DNA of 15,810 bases from Chryseobacterium gleum (GTDB lineage Bacteria > Bacteroidota > Bacteroidia > Flavobacteriales_D > Crocinitomicaceae). The number at the start of each line of letters is the position of its first letter. Position 1 is the stretch's first letter. The stretch lies in NCBI GenBank assembly GCA_943326825.2, contig CALPUT020000022.1, forward strand, positions 1-15,810. The letters are read 5' to 3'. Below are positions 7,263-14,285 of the stretch, in pieces. A program made the translations under genes and the position numbers. Below the pieces are notes generated by a model. It searched no databases, had not been told where the DNA came from, and was given only the letters and a program-made list of their open reading frames with translations.

Positions 7263-8359
7263 GTATAAATAGAGTGGTTATATCTGGTGGTGGAACTGGG
7301 GGACATATTTTCCCTGCAGTTGCTATTGCTGACGAAATAAAAAGAAGAAATCCCAATGCTGAAATTTTATTTGTTGGTGCAATTGGTAAAATGGAAATGG
7401 AAAAAGTTCCAGCAGCAGGATATAAAATTGTAGGTTTAAATATTGTTGGATTTCAACGTAAATTTACTTTGAAAAACTTCTTATTGCCTTTTAAAATAGT
7501 TGCTAGTTTATTAAACGCACGAAAAATATTAAAGGAATTTAAACCTGAAGTAGTTATTGGAGTTGGTGGATTTGCATCTGGACCAACATTGCAAGCAGCG
7601 ACTTATTTAAACATTCCAACATTGGTGCAAGAGCAAAATTCTTTTCCTGGTAAAACAAATAAAATACTTTCTAAAAAAGTAACAAAGATTTGTACAGCAT
7701 ATGAAGGTTTGGATAAATTCTTTCCTGCTGATAAAATTATCGTAACAGGAAATCCAGTTCGATCTGAAATGGTTCAAATTGATGGGAAAAGAGAAGAAGC
7801 TTTTCAATTTTACAATTTAGATGCTTCTAAAAAAACAATATTAATTATTGGTGGAAGTTTAGGTGCTCGAACATTGAATGAAAGCCTTTTACCTTTTGTG
7901 AAAGAATTACAAGCGATTAATATTCAGGTTTTGTGGCAATGTGGTTCGTTTTATTTCGATGACTTGAAATCACAAATAGATGAATTGGATATGACTGGAA
8001 TCAATATGGTAAAATTCATTAATCGTATGGATTTAGCTTATTCCTTAGCGGATATTGTAATTTCTAGAGCAGGGGCTATTTCAGTTTCAGAATTGTGTTT
8101 AATCAAAAAACCAACAATTTTAGTTCCTTCGCCAAACGTTGCAGAAGATCACCAAACAAAAAATGCAATGGCATTGGTTAATAAAAATGCTGCACTACTT
8201 GTGAAAGATATAGAATCAAAAGTTAACTTGATTCCAACTGTAATTGAATTGTTAGCGAATGAAAACGAACAAATAAATCTAATATCAGAAATCAGTAAAT
8301 TAGGGAAGCCGAATGCAACTGCTTCGATTGTAGATGAGATTGAGAAAATAGTGAAGTAA
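7259..8359 (+). CDS. murG: UDP-GlcNAc:lipid I N-acetylglucosaminyltransferase MurG
   Basis: This peripheral membrane enzyme on the cytoplasmic face adds GlcNAc to lipid I, producing lipid II. It has the two-domain GT-B layout and 366 residues, close to the family norm of about 355-365. The N-terminal domain opens with the glycine-rich GGGTGGH (10-16) and contains GVGGFASGP (101-109) and QEQNSFPGKTN (124-134). The C-terminal UDP-GlcNAc domain has GGSLGAR (198-204), SRAGAISVSE (269-278) and PSPNVAEDHQTKNA (290-303), the last matching the donor-binding HQ-x-NA segment. The ATGA overlap with ftsW points to translational coupling. Downstream is an 85-nt gap with an inverted array of 7-mers before murC. 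Confidence 0.97.
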   Translation: MSINRVVISGGGTGGHIFPAVAIADEIKRRNPNAEILFVGAIGKMEMEKVPAAGYKIVGLNIVGFQRKFTLKNFLLPFKIVASLLNARKILKEFKPEVVIGVGGFASGPTLQAATYLNIPTLVQEQNSFPGKTNKILSKKVTKICTAYEGLDKFFPADKIIVTGNPVRSEMVQIDGKREEAFQFYNLDASKKTILIIGGSLGARTLNESLLPFVKELQAINIQVLWQCGSFYFDDLKSQIDELDMTGINMVKFINRMDLAYSLADIVISRAGAISVSELCLIKKPTILVPSPNVAEDHQTKNAMALVNKNAALLVKDIESKVNLIPTVIELLANENEQINLISEISKLGKPNATASIVDEIEKIVK

Positions 8360-8368
8360 ATAATTTTG
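8340..8368 (+). promoter_or_regulatory. Possible Bacteroidota-type promoter upstream of murC
   Basis: TAATTTTG at 8361-8368 matches the TAnnTTTG -7 element described for Bacteroidota primary promoters. A TTG at 8340-8342 lies 18 nt upstream, an acceptable place for the -33 element. Transcription from here would start around 8373-8376 and place most of the 7-mer hairpin in the murC leader. The match partly overlaps the first TTTTGAA repeat unit, and such sites arise easily in AT-rich DNA, so this is only a candidate. Confidence 0.3.
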
Positions 8369-8436
8369 AATTTTGATTTTTGAATTTTGAATGAAGTCGT
8401 TCAAAATCCAAAATCTAAAATCCAAAATCCAAAATT
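8362..8436 (+). repeat. Inverted array of tandem 7-mers between murG and murC
   Basis: The gap 8360-8444 holds two facing blocks of tandem 7-base units. The left block is TTTTGAA, TTTTGAT, TTTTGAA, TTTTGAA in unbroken register (8364-8391). After a short spacer (8392-8399) the right block is TTCAAAA, TCCAAAA, TCTAAAA, TCCAAAA, TCCAAAA (8400-8434), which is the reverse complement of the same unit type. Both blocks end in AATT-type bases at the outer edges, so together they can form a long imperfect hairpin of about 30 pairs with G-T wobbles and mismatches. There is no T-tract after it, arguing against a classical terminator. It lies immediately before murC and would sit within the operon transcript. 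Confidence 0.85.
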
Positions 8437-8444
8437 AATAAAGG

Positions 8445-9842
8445 ATGGATTTAAAAAACATACAACTTTCAACATTTAAACGTGCTTATTTCGTGGGTGT
8501 GGGTGGAATTGGTATGTCTGCATTGGCACGTTATTTTAAATCTTTAGGTTGGAATGTTGCAGGTTACGACAAAACGCCTTCTCCTTTGACCGAAGCATTG
8601 ATTTCAGAAGGTGTACAAATTCACTTTGATGATTTGGGTGAATCGATTCCAGAAGAGTATAAAGAAAAAGAGTCAACATTAGTGATTTATACACCTGCGA
8701 TTCCAAAAAATCATGGGGAGTTGATTTTTTTGATACAGCATAATTTTCAATTGTTCAAGCGTTCACAAGTTTTAGGAATCATTACGGCTAATTCATTAGG
8801 ATTAGGTGTTGCAGGAACGCATGGAAAAACAACAACAAGTACTTTGTTAGCACATATATTAAATGAATCAAGTATAAAATGTAATGCGTTTTTAGGTGGG
8901 ATTTCTTCCAATTTTAATTCTAATTTAGTGACGTCTAAAGATGCAAAATATACAGTTGTTGAAGCCGATGAATTTGACCGTTCGTTTTTGCAATTAACAC
9001 CATTTGCCTCTATAATCACTTCTACAGATGCAGATCACTTAGATATATATGGTGACGCAAGTGTATTTTTGAAAGGTTTTCAAGATTATGCGGATCTAAT
9101 TAACGAAAATGGTTTCTTGATTTTAAGAAATGGTTTGACGTTGAGATCCAAAGCGCCAATTTTTACTTATGGTGTAAATGATGAAACTGCTGATTTCAAA
9201 GCGATCAATTTACGATTTGAAGAAAGTAAATTTTTATTTGACATTGTTTTCCCTGAAGGAGAATGGAATAATATAGAATTTGGTTTACCAGGAATTCACA
9301 ATGCTGAAAATGCGTTGGCTTGTATCGTTTTATTACAAAAAATTGGTTTATCAGAAGATGAAATTCGTTTTGGTTTAAAAACATTTAAAGGTGTTAAGAG
9401 ACGTTTTGAGTATCATATTAAATCAGACGATTTAGTTTATATAGATGATTACGCGCATCATCCAACAGAAATTCATGCTTTAGTTTCTTCCGTTCGATTA
9501 TTATATCCGAATAAAAAAATTACGGGTGTTTTTCAACCGCATTTATTCTCAAGAACAAGAGACTTTTTTGATGATTTTGCAAGTGAATTGTCTAAAATGG
9601 ATGAAGTAATCGTTTTACCGATTTATCCAGCAAGAGAAGAACCAATTGATGGAGTTACAAGTGATAAACTAGTTGAGAAAATTACGTTAAATGTTAAGTC
9701 ATTAAAATCACCTTCAGATGCTTTAAATTATTTAAGTCAAATCAAAGAAGGTGTGGTTTTAACAATTGGTGCAGGAGATATCGATCGAATTGTTGAACCG
9801 TTAAAGCAAGGTTTAAAAAACACAAATTCAATAAATAATTAA
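8445..9842 (+). CDS. murC: UDP-N-acetylmuramate:L-alanine ligase MurC
   Basis: This cytoplasmic ATP-dependent ligase adds L-alanine to UDP-MurNAc, the first peptide-forming step. The 465 residues match the family. The N-terminal domain has FVGVGGIGMSALA (16-28), binding the UDP part. The ATPase domain has the P-loop GTHGKTTTS (124-132), VEADEFDRSF (172-181), which is the Bacteroidota-style version of the EADE motif, and TDADHLDIYG (194-203). The C-terminal domain has GVKRRFE (316-322), DDYAHHPTE (334-342) and FQPHLFSRT (363-371). The ATG at 8445 gives MDLKNIQLST; the AAAGG immediately before it is too close to act as a normal Shine-Dalgarno sequence. The stop directly abuts the ftsQ start. 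Confidence 0.97.
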   Translation: MDLKNIQLSTFKRAYFVGVGGIGMSALARYFKSLGWNVAGYDKTPSPLTEALISEGVQIHFDDLGESIPEEYKEKESTLVIYTPAIPKNHGELIFLIQHNFQLFKRSQVLGIITANSLGLGVAGTHGKTTTSTLLAHILNESSIKCNAFLGGISSNFNSNLVTSKDAKYTVVEADEFDRSFLQLTPFASIITSTDADHLDIYGDASVFLKGFQDYADLINENGFLILRNGLTLRSKAPIFTYGVNDETADFKAINLRFEESKFLFDIVFPEGEWNNIEFGLPGIHNAENALACIVLLQKIGLSEDEIRFGLKTFKGVKRRFEYHIKSDDLVYIDDYAHHPTEIHALVSSVRLLYPNKKITGVFQPHLFSRTRDFFDDFASELSKMDEVIVLPIYPAREEPIDGVTSDKLVEKITLNVKSLKSPSDALNYLSQIKEGVVLTIGAGDIDRIVEPLKQGLKNTNSINN

Positions 9843-10640
9843 ATGAAAAGTTGGGTTAAAATAACATTGTGGTCAATTTTTGGGTTAACAGTCATCCTCT
9901 TATTAATGATGGTTAGTTCAGCGCAAGATAAATTCACAATTGAGAAGCCTGAAATTATCATTCATATCAATGGTGAAAATGCTTTTTTAACTAAAGACGA
10001 ATTGTATACTCGTTTAAGACGAAAAGGATTAATTTACAACGGTCAAACTAAAGAACAATTGAAAGTTGCCAAAATTGAAACTTATTTGCGTTCGATGACA
10101 GAAGTGAAAGATGCAAAAGTTTTTTCAAAAATTGGTGGCAATTGGACAGTCGAAGTTGACATCAGAAATCCGATTGCACGAATTTTCAACAAATTTGGTG
10201 AAACTTTTTACCTAGATGACCTAGGATATACGATGGCACCGTCTACCATTCATACTGCTCGTGTTGTGATAGTTACGGGGAATATTTCTGATAAAATAAC
10301 GTCACCGCCAGTTGAAAAAATAATTAACAATCCATCATGGAAAAGTATTCGAAAAATTGATGATGTGTATCGAATTTCGAGTTATGTTTGTAACGATCCC
10401 TTATTACGATCTATGATAGGGCAAATTCACCGTAAAAGGAATGGTGATTTTGTTTTAATACCAGAGGTGGGTGGGCAAAAAATTATTTTTGGGACTGCAT
10501 ATTCAAATGAAGAAGTTCGTGAGAAGTTTCGCAAGCTAAAAATATTTTATACTGAAGCTATTCCTTACGAAGGTTGGAATAAGTATGAAGAGATCAGTTT
10601 GAAGTACGATAAACAAATTGTTTGCAAGAAAAAAAGTTAA
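9843..10640 (+). CDS. ftsQ: Cell division protein FtsQ
   Basis: This is a single-pass divisome protein linking cytoplasmic and periplasmic parts of the division machinery. The 265 residues comprise a very short cytoplasmic tail (MKSWVK), one membrane helix at about 7-25 and a periplasmic region. That region holds a POTRA-like part at about 35-110, ending in VEVDIRNPIARIF, and a beta domain starting with FYLDDLGYTMAPS (122-134), which resembles the FtsQ/DivIB segment describing the mature residue after the POTRA domain. FtsQ sequences are poorly conserved, so the call rests on topology, these two segments and the position between murC and ftsA. It starts with no gap after murC, and one base separates its stop from the ftsA ATG. 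Confidence 0.92.
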   Translation: MKSWVKITLWSIFGLTVILLLMMVSSAQDKFTIEKPEIIIHINGENAFLTKDELYTRLRRKGLIYNGQTKEQLKVAKIETYLRSMTEVKDAKVFSKIGGNWTVEVDIRNPIARIFNKFGETFYLDDLGYTMAPSTIHTARVVIVTGNISDKITSPPVEKIINNPSWKSIRKIDDVYRISSYVCNDPLLRSMIGQIHRKRNGDFVLIPEVGGQKIIFGTAYSNEEVREKFRKLKIFYTEAIPYEGWNKYEEISLKYDKQIVCKKKS

Positions 10641-10641
10641 T

Positions 10642-11922
10642 ATGTCAAAAGTAATTGTTGGATTAGATATTGGGACGACTAAGATTGCCTGTTTCGTAGG
10701 TTGTAAAAACGAACATGGTAAAATAGAAATTTTATCTATGGGTACGAGTGAGTCTTTGGGTGTAACTCGTGGTGTTGTTTCTAATATTGAGAGAACAGTT
10801 CAATCTATTCAATTGGCGGTGAAAGAAGCACAATCAAGAGTAGAGGGTGAATTAATGATTCGCGTTGTGAACGTTGGTATTGCAGGTCAACACATTAAAA
10901 GTTTACAACACAGAGGTATTCACACACGAAACAATGCAAGTACAGAGATTTCTCAAAAAGATATCGATGCATTGATTGATGATATGCACAAATTGGTAAT
11001 GTTACCAGGAGAGCAAATTATCACAGTGTTACCTCAAGAATATATTGTTGATAATGAACAAGGAATCATCGATCCAATTGGGATGATGGGTGTTCGTTTA
11101 GAAGCTAATTTCCATATTATCATTGGAAATGTTGGTGCTTCTATGAATATCAACAAATGTGTTCATAGAGCAGGATTAGAAGTTAAAGATATTATTTTAG
11201 AGCCAATCGCTTCAGCAGATGCAGTTTTATCTGACGAAGAAAAAGAAGCTGGTATCGTATTGGTTGATATAGGCGGTGGAACAACGGATGTCGCAATTTT
11301 CCACGATGGAATTATTCGTCATACTGCTGTTATACCTTTTGGTGGTAACATTATTACAGAAGATATTAAAGAAGGTTGTACGATCATGAAACGTCAAGCT
11401 GAATTATTGAAAGTAAAATTCGGTTCAGCGTTGGCAAGTGAGAGTCAAGAAAATGAAATAGTTTGTATCCCAGGTTTAAGAGGGAAAGAGCCAAAAGAAA
11501 TTTCGATTCGTAATTTAGCTAGTATCATTCAAGCAAGATTAGAAGAGATTATTGAATTGGTTTATTTCGAAATCAGAAACTCAGGTTACGAGAAAAAATT
11601 AATTGGTGGTATCGTTGTTACAGGTGGGGGAGCTCAAATGAAACACATCACACAATTATTTGAATACATTACTGGAATGGATACAAGAGTTGGATACCCA
11701 ACTGAACATTTGGCAAACAATAGCCATATAGAAAACTTGACAAGTCCAATGTATTCTACTGGTATTGGTTTAGTGTTAAAAGGTTTTGAATCAATGAACA
11801 CAAACGTTGCAACAGAAGTTGCAAGTACTGGAAAAGTAAGATCATCCGAAACACCTAAAAGAGGCGGTTTCTTTGAGAAAATTGTGAATACAGGTAAAAA
11901 CTGGTTCGCTGAAGAAGATTAA
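10642..11922 (+). CDS. ftsA: Actin-like divisome anchor FtsA
   Basis: FtsA is an actin-like ATPase that tethers FtsZ filaments to the inner membrane. Nucleotide-binding motifs are clear: GLDIGTTKIACFVG (7-20), the second phosphate loop VDIGGGTTDVAIF (208-220) and the adenosine motif VVTGGGAQM (325-333). The SHS2-type 1C subdomain occupies about 85-165. The C-terminus, RGGFFEKIVNTGKNWFAEED, is preceded by a flexible stretch and has the look of the amphipathic membrane-targeting helix of the family. I place the start at ATG 10642, giving MSKVIVGLDIG and 426 residues. An upstream in-frame TTG at 10618 would add eight residues inside ftsQ and is not supported by the family's N-terminus. One base separates it from ftsQ; 35 featureless bases separate it from ftsZ. 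Confidence 0.96.
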   Translation: MSKVIVGLDIGTTKIACFVGCKNEHGKIEILSMGTSESLGVTRGVVSNIERTVQSIQLAVKEAQSRVEGELMIRVVNVGIAGQHIKSLQHRGIHTRNNASTEISQKDIDALIDDMHKLVMLPGEQIITVLPQEYIVDNEQGIIDPIGMMGVRLEANFHIIIGNVGASMNINKCVHRAGLEVKDIILEPIASADAVLSDEEKEAGIVLVDIGGGTTDVAIFHDGIIRHTAVIPFGGNIITEDIKEGCTIMKRQAELLKVKFGSALASESQENEIVCIPGLRGKEPKEISIRNLASIIQARLEEIIELVYFEIRNSGYEKKLIGGIVVTGGGAQMKHITQLFEYITGMDTRVGYPTEHLANNSHIENLTSPMYSTGIGLVLKGFESMNTNVATEVASTGKVRSSETPKRGGFFEKIVNTGKNWFAEED

Positions 11923-11957
11923 TTAAGAGAATAACTAACAAGAAAAGAATAAACACT

Positions 11958-13649
11958 ATGGAATTCGATTTACCAAAAGATACATCTTCAATTATTAAAG
12001 TAATTGGTGTTGGAGGAGGAGGAAGCAATGCCGTTAATCACATGTACAACCAAGGTATAGTTGGGGTTGATTTTATCGTTTGTAACACTGATAGACAAGC
12101 ATTAGATATTTCTCCTGTTCCGTTGAAAATTCAATTAGGGGCATCTTTGACTGAAGGTCGTGGTGCAGGAGCTATTCCTGAAATCGGAAAAAACTCAGCA
12201 ATTGAGAACATTGATGAAATTAAAGCTTTCTTAAACAAAAACACTAAAATGGTTTTTGTAACTGCTGGTATGGGTGGTGGAACTGGCACAGGTGCTGCGC
12301 CAGTTATTGCTCAAGTAGCGAAAGAAATGGGAATATTAACAGTTGGTATCGTAACTGTTCCTTTCGGTTTTGAAGGTCGTAAAAGACGTCAACAAGCGGA
12401 AGATGGTTTAGATGAAATGAGACGCAATGTTGATACTTTATTGGTAATCAACAACGAACGTTTACGTGAAATCAGCGGTAACTTAACAATTGGAAATGCA
12501 TTCATGCAAGCGGATGATGTATTAACAATGGCTGCAAAAGGAATTGCTGAAGTAATTTCTGTTACAGGTGCAATCAACGTGGATTTCAATGATGTAAACA
12601 CAGTTATGAAAGATAGTGGTGTTGCAATTATGGGAAGCGCGATGGCTGACGGTAATGATAGAGCTACAAAAGCGGTTCAACAAGCATTGTCTTCTCCATT
12701 GTTAAATGATAACGATATTAGCGGTGCCAAATATGTATTGTTAAACATTACTTATGGAGCAAAAGAAGTATTAATGGACGAAATCACAGAAATTACTGAT
12801 TTTATTCAAGATCAAGCTGGTTCTACTGCTGATGTTATCTGGGGTCATGGTTATGACGAAACATTAGGAGATAAATTATGTGTTACGATTATTGCAACTG
12901 GATTTAATTCAACTCCAATTACGGGTTTTGAAAAAGCTCCAGAAAAAACAGTAAGAACATTAGAAGAGGAGCCTAAAAAAGAAATTACTTCTCCGTTGGA
13001 ATCTCCAACGCATGTAAATACATATGTTGCAAAAACAGTTACTGAAACTGTAAATGAAGAGCCATTTTTAAAAGCTGAAGTAGTAGATAATGTTGTACCA
13101 CAACAAACGACTTTTGTTTTAGAAAATGTAATCGAAGAAGTAGTTGAAGTTCAACCTACAGCGCAAGTTGAGGAAGTTATCACGGAGCCTTTCGTTAAAG
13201 AAGAAGTGAAATTTGAATTAGAGAATACAATTGAATGGGGAATTGAAACTCCAGCTCCAGTTGCTCAAACGCAAACAACTTCAACTCCAGATTTATTTCA
13301 AACTCCAGTTTCAAATGAGCCAACAAGAAAGGTTCACCAATTGGAAGATGAATTAGCTCAAAAAGCGAATTTAGATAATTATACAGCTCGTCCAGTTCTT
13401 TCTCAAGAAGAGCAACAAAGAAGAGCACAAGAGCGTTTACTAAGAATTCAAGAATATACGCAAAAATTAAAAAGAGCGGATGGTATTAATGAATTCGAAA
13501 ATGAACCAGCATACGTTCGTCGTAACATTCAATTAGATAATTCAAAACATAGTGCAACTGAAAAAGTAAGCCGTTTCGGAATTTCTGATTCAGATAATGG
13601 AACAACGTTAAGAAGTAACAATTCATTTTTACACGATAACGTAGATTAA
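11958..13649 (+). CDS. ftsZ: Tubulin-like cell division GTPase FtsZ with long linker and extended C-terminus
   Basis: FtsZ polymerises into the cytoplasmic Z-ring that organises division. The globular part (about 10-320) has GVGGGGSNAVNHM (17-29), the tubulin signature GGGTGTG (106-112), VPFGFEGRKR (134-143) and the T7 loop NVDFNDV (207-213), whose acidic residues complete the GTPase site of the next subunit. Residues about 325-510 form a disordered-looking linker rich in Glu, Val, Thr, Pro and Gln. The usual C-terminal peptide that binds FtsA is seen as EPAYVRRNIQL (516-526), but it is followed by 37 more residues ending in LRSNNSFLHDNVD (551-563). The total of 563 is much longer than E. coli FtsZ (383). 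From memory, flavobacterial FtsZ proteins share this last motif. The 86-nt gap downstream contains a hairpin. Confidence 0.97.
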   Translation: MEFDLPKDTSSIIKVIGVGGGGSNAVNHMYNQGIVGVDFIVCNTDRQALDISPVPLKIQLGASLTEGRGAGAIPEIGKNSAIENIDEIKAFLNKNTKMVFVTAGMGGGTGTGAAPVIAQVAKEMGILTVGIVTVPFGFEGRKRRQQAEDGLDEMRRNVDTLLVINNERLREISGNLTIGNAFMQADDVLTMAAKGIAEVISVTGAINVDFNDVNTVMKDSGVAIMGSAMADGNDRATKAVQQALSSPLLNDNDISGAKYVLLNITYGAKEVLMDEITEITDFIQDQAGSTADVIWGHGYDETLGDKLCVTIIATGFNSTPITGFEKAPEKTVRTLEEEPKKEITSPLESPTHVNTYVAKTVTETVNEEPFLKAEVVDNVVPQQTTFVLENVIEEVVEVQPTAQVEEVITEPFVKEEVKFELENTIEWGIETPAPVAQTQTTSTPDLFQTPVSNEPTRKVHQLEDELAQKANLDNYTARPVLSQEEQQRRAQERLLRIQEYTQKLKRADGINEFENEPAYVRRNIQLDNSKHSATEKVSRFGISDSDNGTTLRSNNSFLHDNVD

Positions 13650-13660
13650 TAATTAAAGAT

Positions 13661-13731
13661 ATTAGATATTAGAAGTTAGACATTAGAGAATATCTAGTCT
13701 AACTTCTATAAGTCTATCATCTAATTTCTAG
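13661..13731 (+). repeat. Inverted array of 7-mers between ftsZ and yqeY
   Basis: The gap 13650-13735 starts with four 7-mers in exact register, ATTAGAT, ATTAGAA, GTTAGAC, ATTAGAG (13661-13688). It is followed by complementary TCTA-based units starting at 13693, 13698, 13705, 13713, 13720 and 13727, spaced 5, 7, 8, 7 and 7 bases apart. The strongest stem is TAGAAGTTAGAC (13670-13681) with GTCTAACTTCTA (13697-13708), 12 perfect pairs around a 15-base loop. ATTAGAT (13661-13667) can pair with ATCTAAT (13719-13725) outside it. No T-tract follows, so a classical terminator is unlikely. The design is the same as in the murG-murC gap, with a different unit sequence. Confidence 0.8.
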
Positions 13732-13735
13732 AACA

Positions 13736-14182
13736 ATGAGTTTTACAGAAAAAATAAATGCAGATATCAAAACTGCAATGCTAGCGAAAGACAAAGATCG
13801 CTTAGCTGCTTTAAGAGATATCAAATCTAAATTGTTATTGGAAGCTACTTCAGGTTCAGGAGAAGTATCTGAAGAAGCAGCAATGAAGATTGTAATGAAA
13901 TTGCACAAGCAAAGAATGGAAACATATACTTTGTACATTGAACAAAATAGAGAAGATTTAGCAGCGGATGAAATTTTTCAGGCAAAAGTGATTGAAGAAT
14001 ACATGCCTAAAATGATGTCAGAAGATGAAATTAGAGCAGAAGTTACTGCTGCAATTGCTTCAACTGGTGCTGCTAGTCCACAAGATATGGGTAAAGTAAT
14101 GGGAGTTTTAACTGGGAAATTAGCTGGTAAAGCAGATGGAAAAGTAATCTCTACATTGGTGAAAGAAGCTTTATCTAAATAA
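13736..14182 (+). CDS. yqeY: GatB/YqeY family protein
   Basis: This is a small cytoplasmic protein of the YqeY family, related to the tRNA-binding tail domain of the GatB amidotransferase subunit; its own function is not firmly established. The 148 residues match the family length of about 147-150. An N-terminal helical part contains LHKQRMETYTLYIEQNREDL (56-75), followed by EEYMPKMMSEDEI (87-99). The small C-terminal domain has DMGKVMGVL (117-125) and GKADGKVIS (131-139), both typical. A YqeY gene directly after ftsZ is a common arrangement in Bacteroidota. It is the last gene before a strong terminator, so it probably closes the dcw transcription unit. Confidence 0.93.
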   Translation: MSFTEKINADIKTAMLAKDKDRLAALRDIKSKLLLEATSGSGEVSEEAAMKIVMKLHKQRMETYTLYIEQNREDLAADEIFQAKVIEEYMPKMMSEDEIRAEVTAAIASTGAASPQDMGKVMGVLTGKLAGKADGKVISTLVKEALSK

Positions 14183-14205
14183 AATGCTTAGTTAATAAAA
14201 AATTA

Positions 14206-14234
14206 AGAGGGTGCATATTGTACCCTCTTTTTTT
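14206..14234 (+). terminator. Intrinsic terminator closing the dcw cluster
   Basis: AGAGGGTGCA (14206-14215) pairs with TGTACCCTCT (14219-14228) around a TAT loop: ten pairs including one G-T wobble, followed at once by a T-run to 14234 and, after one C, five more T. An A-rich run precedes the stem, so it could also work weakly on the other strand. It lies 23 bases after the yqeY stop. The rest of the yqeY-MBOAT gap (14235-14285) has a weak GAAGG/CCTTC hairpin at 14244-14258 but no promoter I can support. Confidence 0.9.
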
Positions 14235-14285
14235 CTTTTTAAAGAAGGACTGGCCTTCAAAAATATTTCGAAAAACAAGGATAAA

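Noticed and set aside
8362..8436. The 7-mer arrays considered as a CRISPR array or as a classical terminator
   Set aside because: The units are 7 bases with no spacers and no cas genes nearby, and no T-tract follows the hairpin.
10618..10641. An eight-residue upstream extension of FtsA from TTG 10618
   Set aside because: The ATG at 10642 gives the standard FtsA N-terminus just after the ftsQ stop; the extension lies inside ftsQ and adds an atypical MFARKKVN.
11923..11957. The 35-nt ftsA-ftsZ gap as a promoter region
   Set aside because: No TAnnTTTG-type element or hairpin is visible in it.
14211..14285. A 25-residue N-terminal extension of the MBOAT protein from GTG 14211
   Set aside because: The start would sit within the terminator stem, and the ATG at 14286 gives the usual family N-terminus with an AAGGA upstream.
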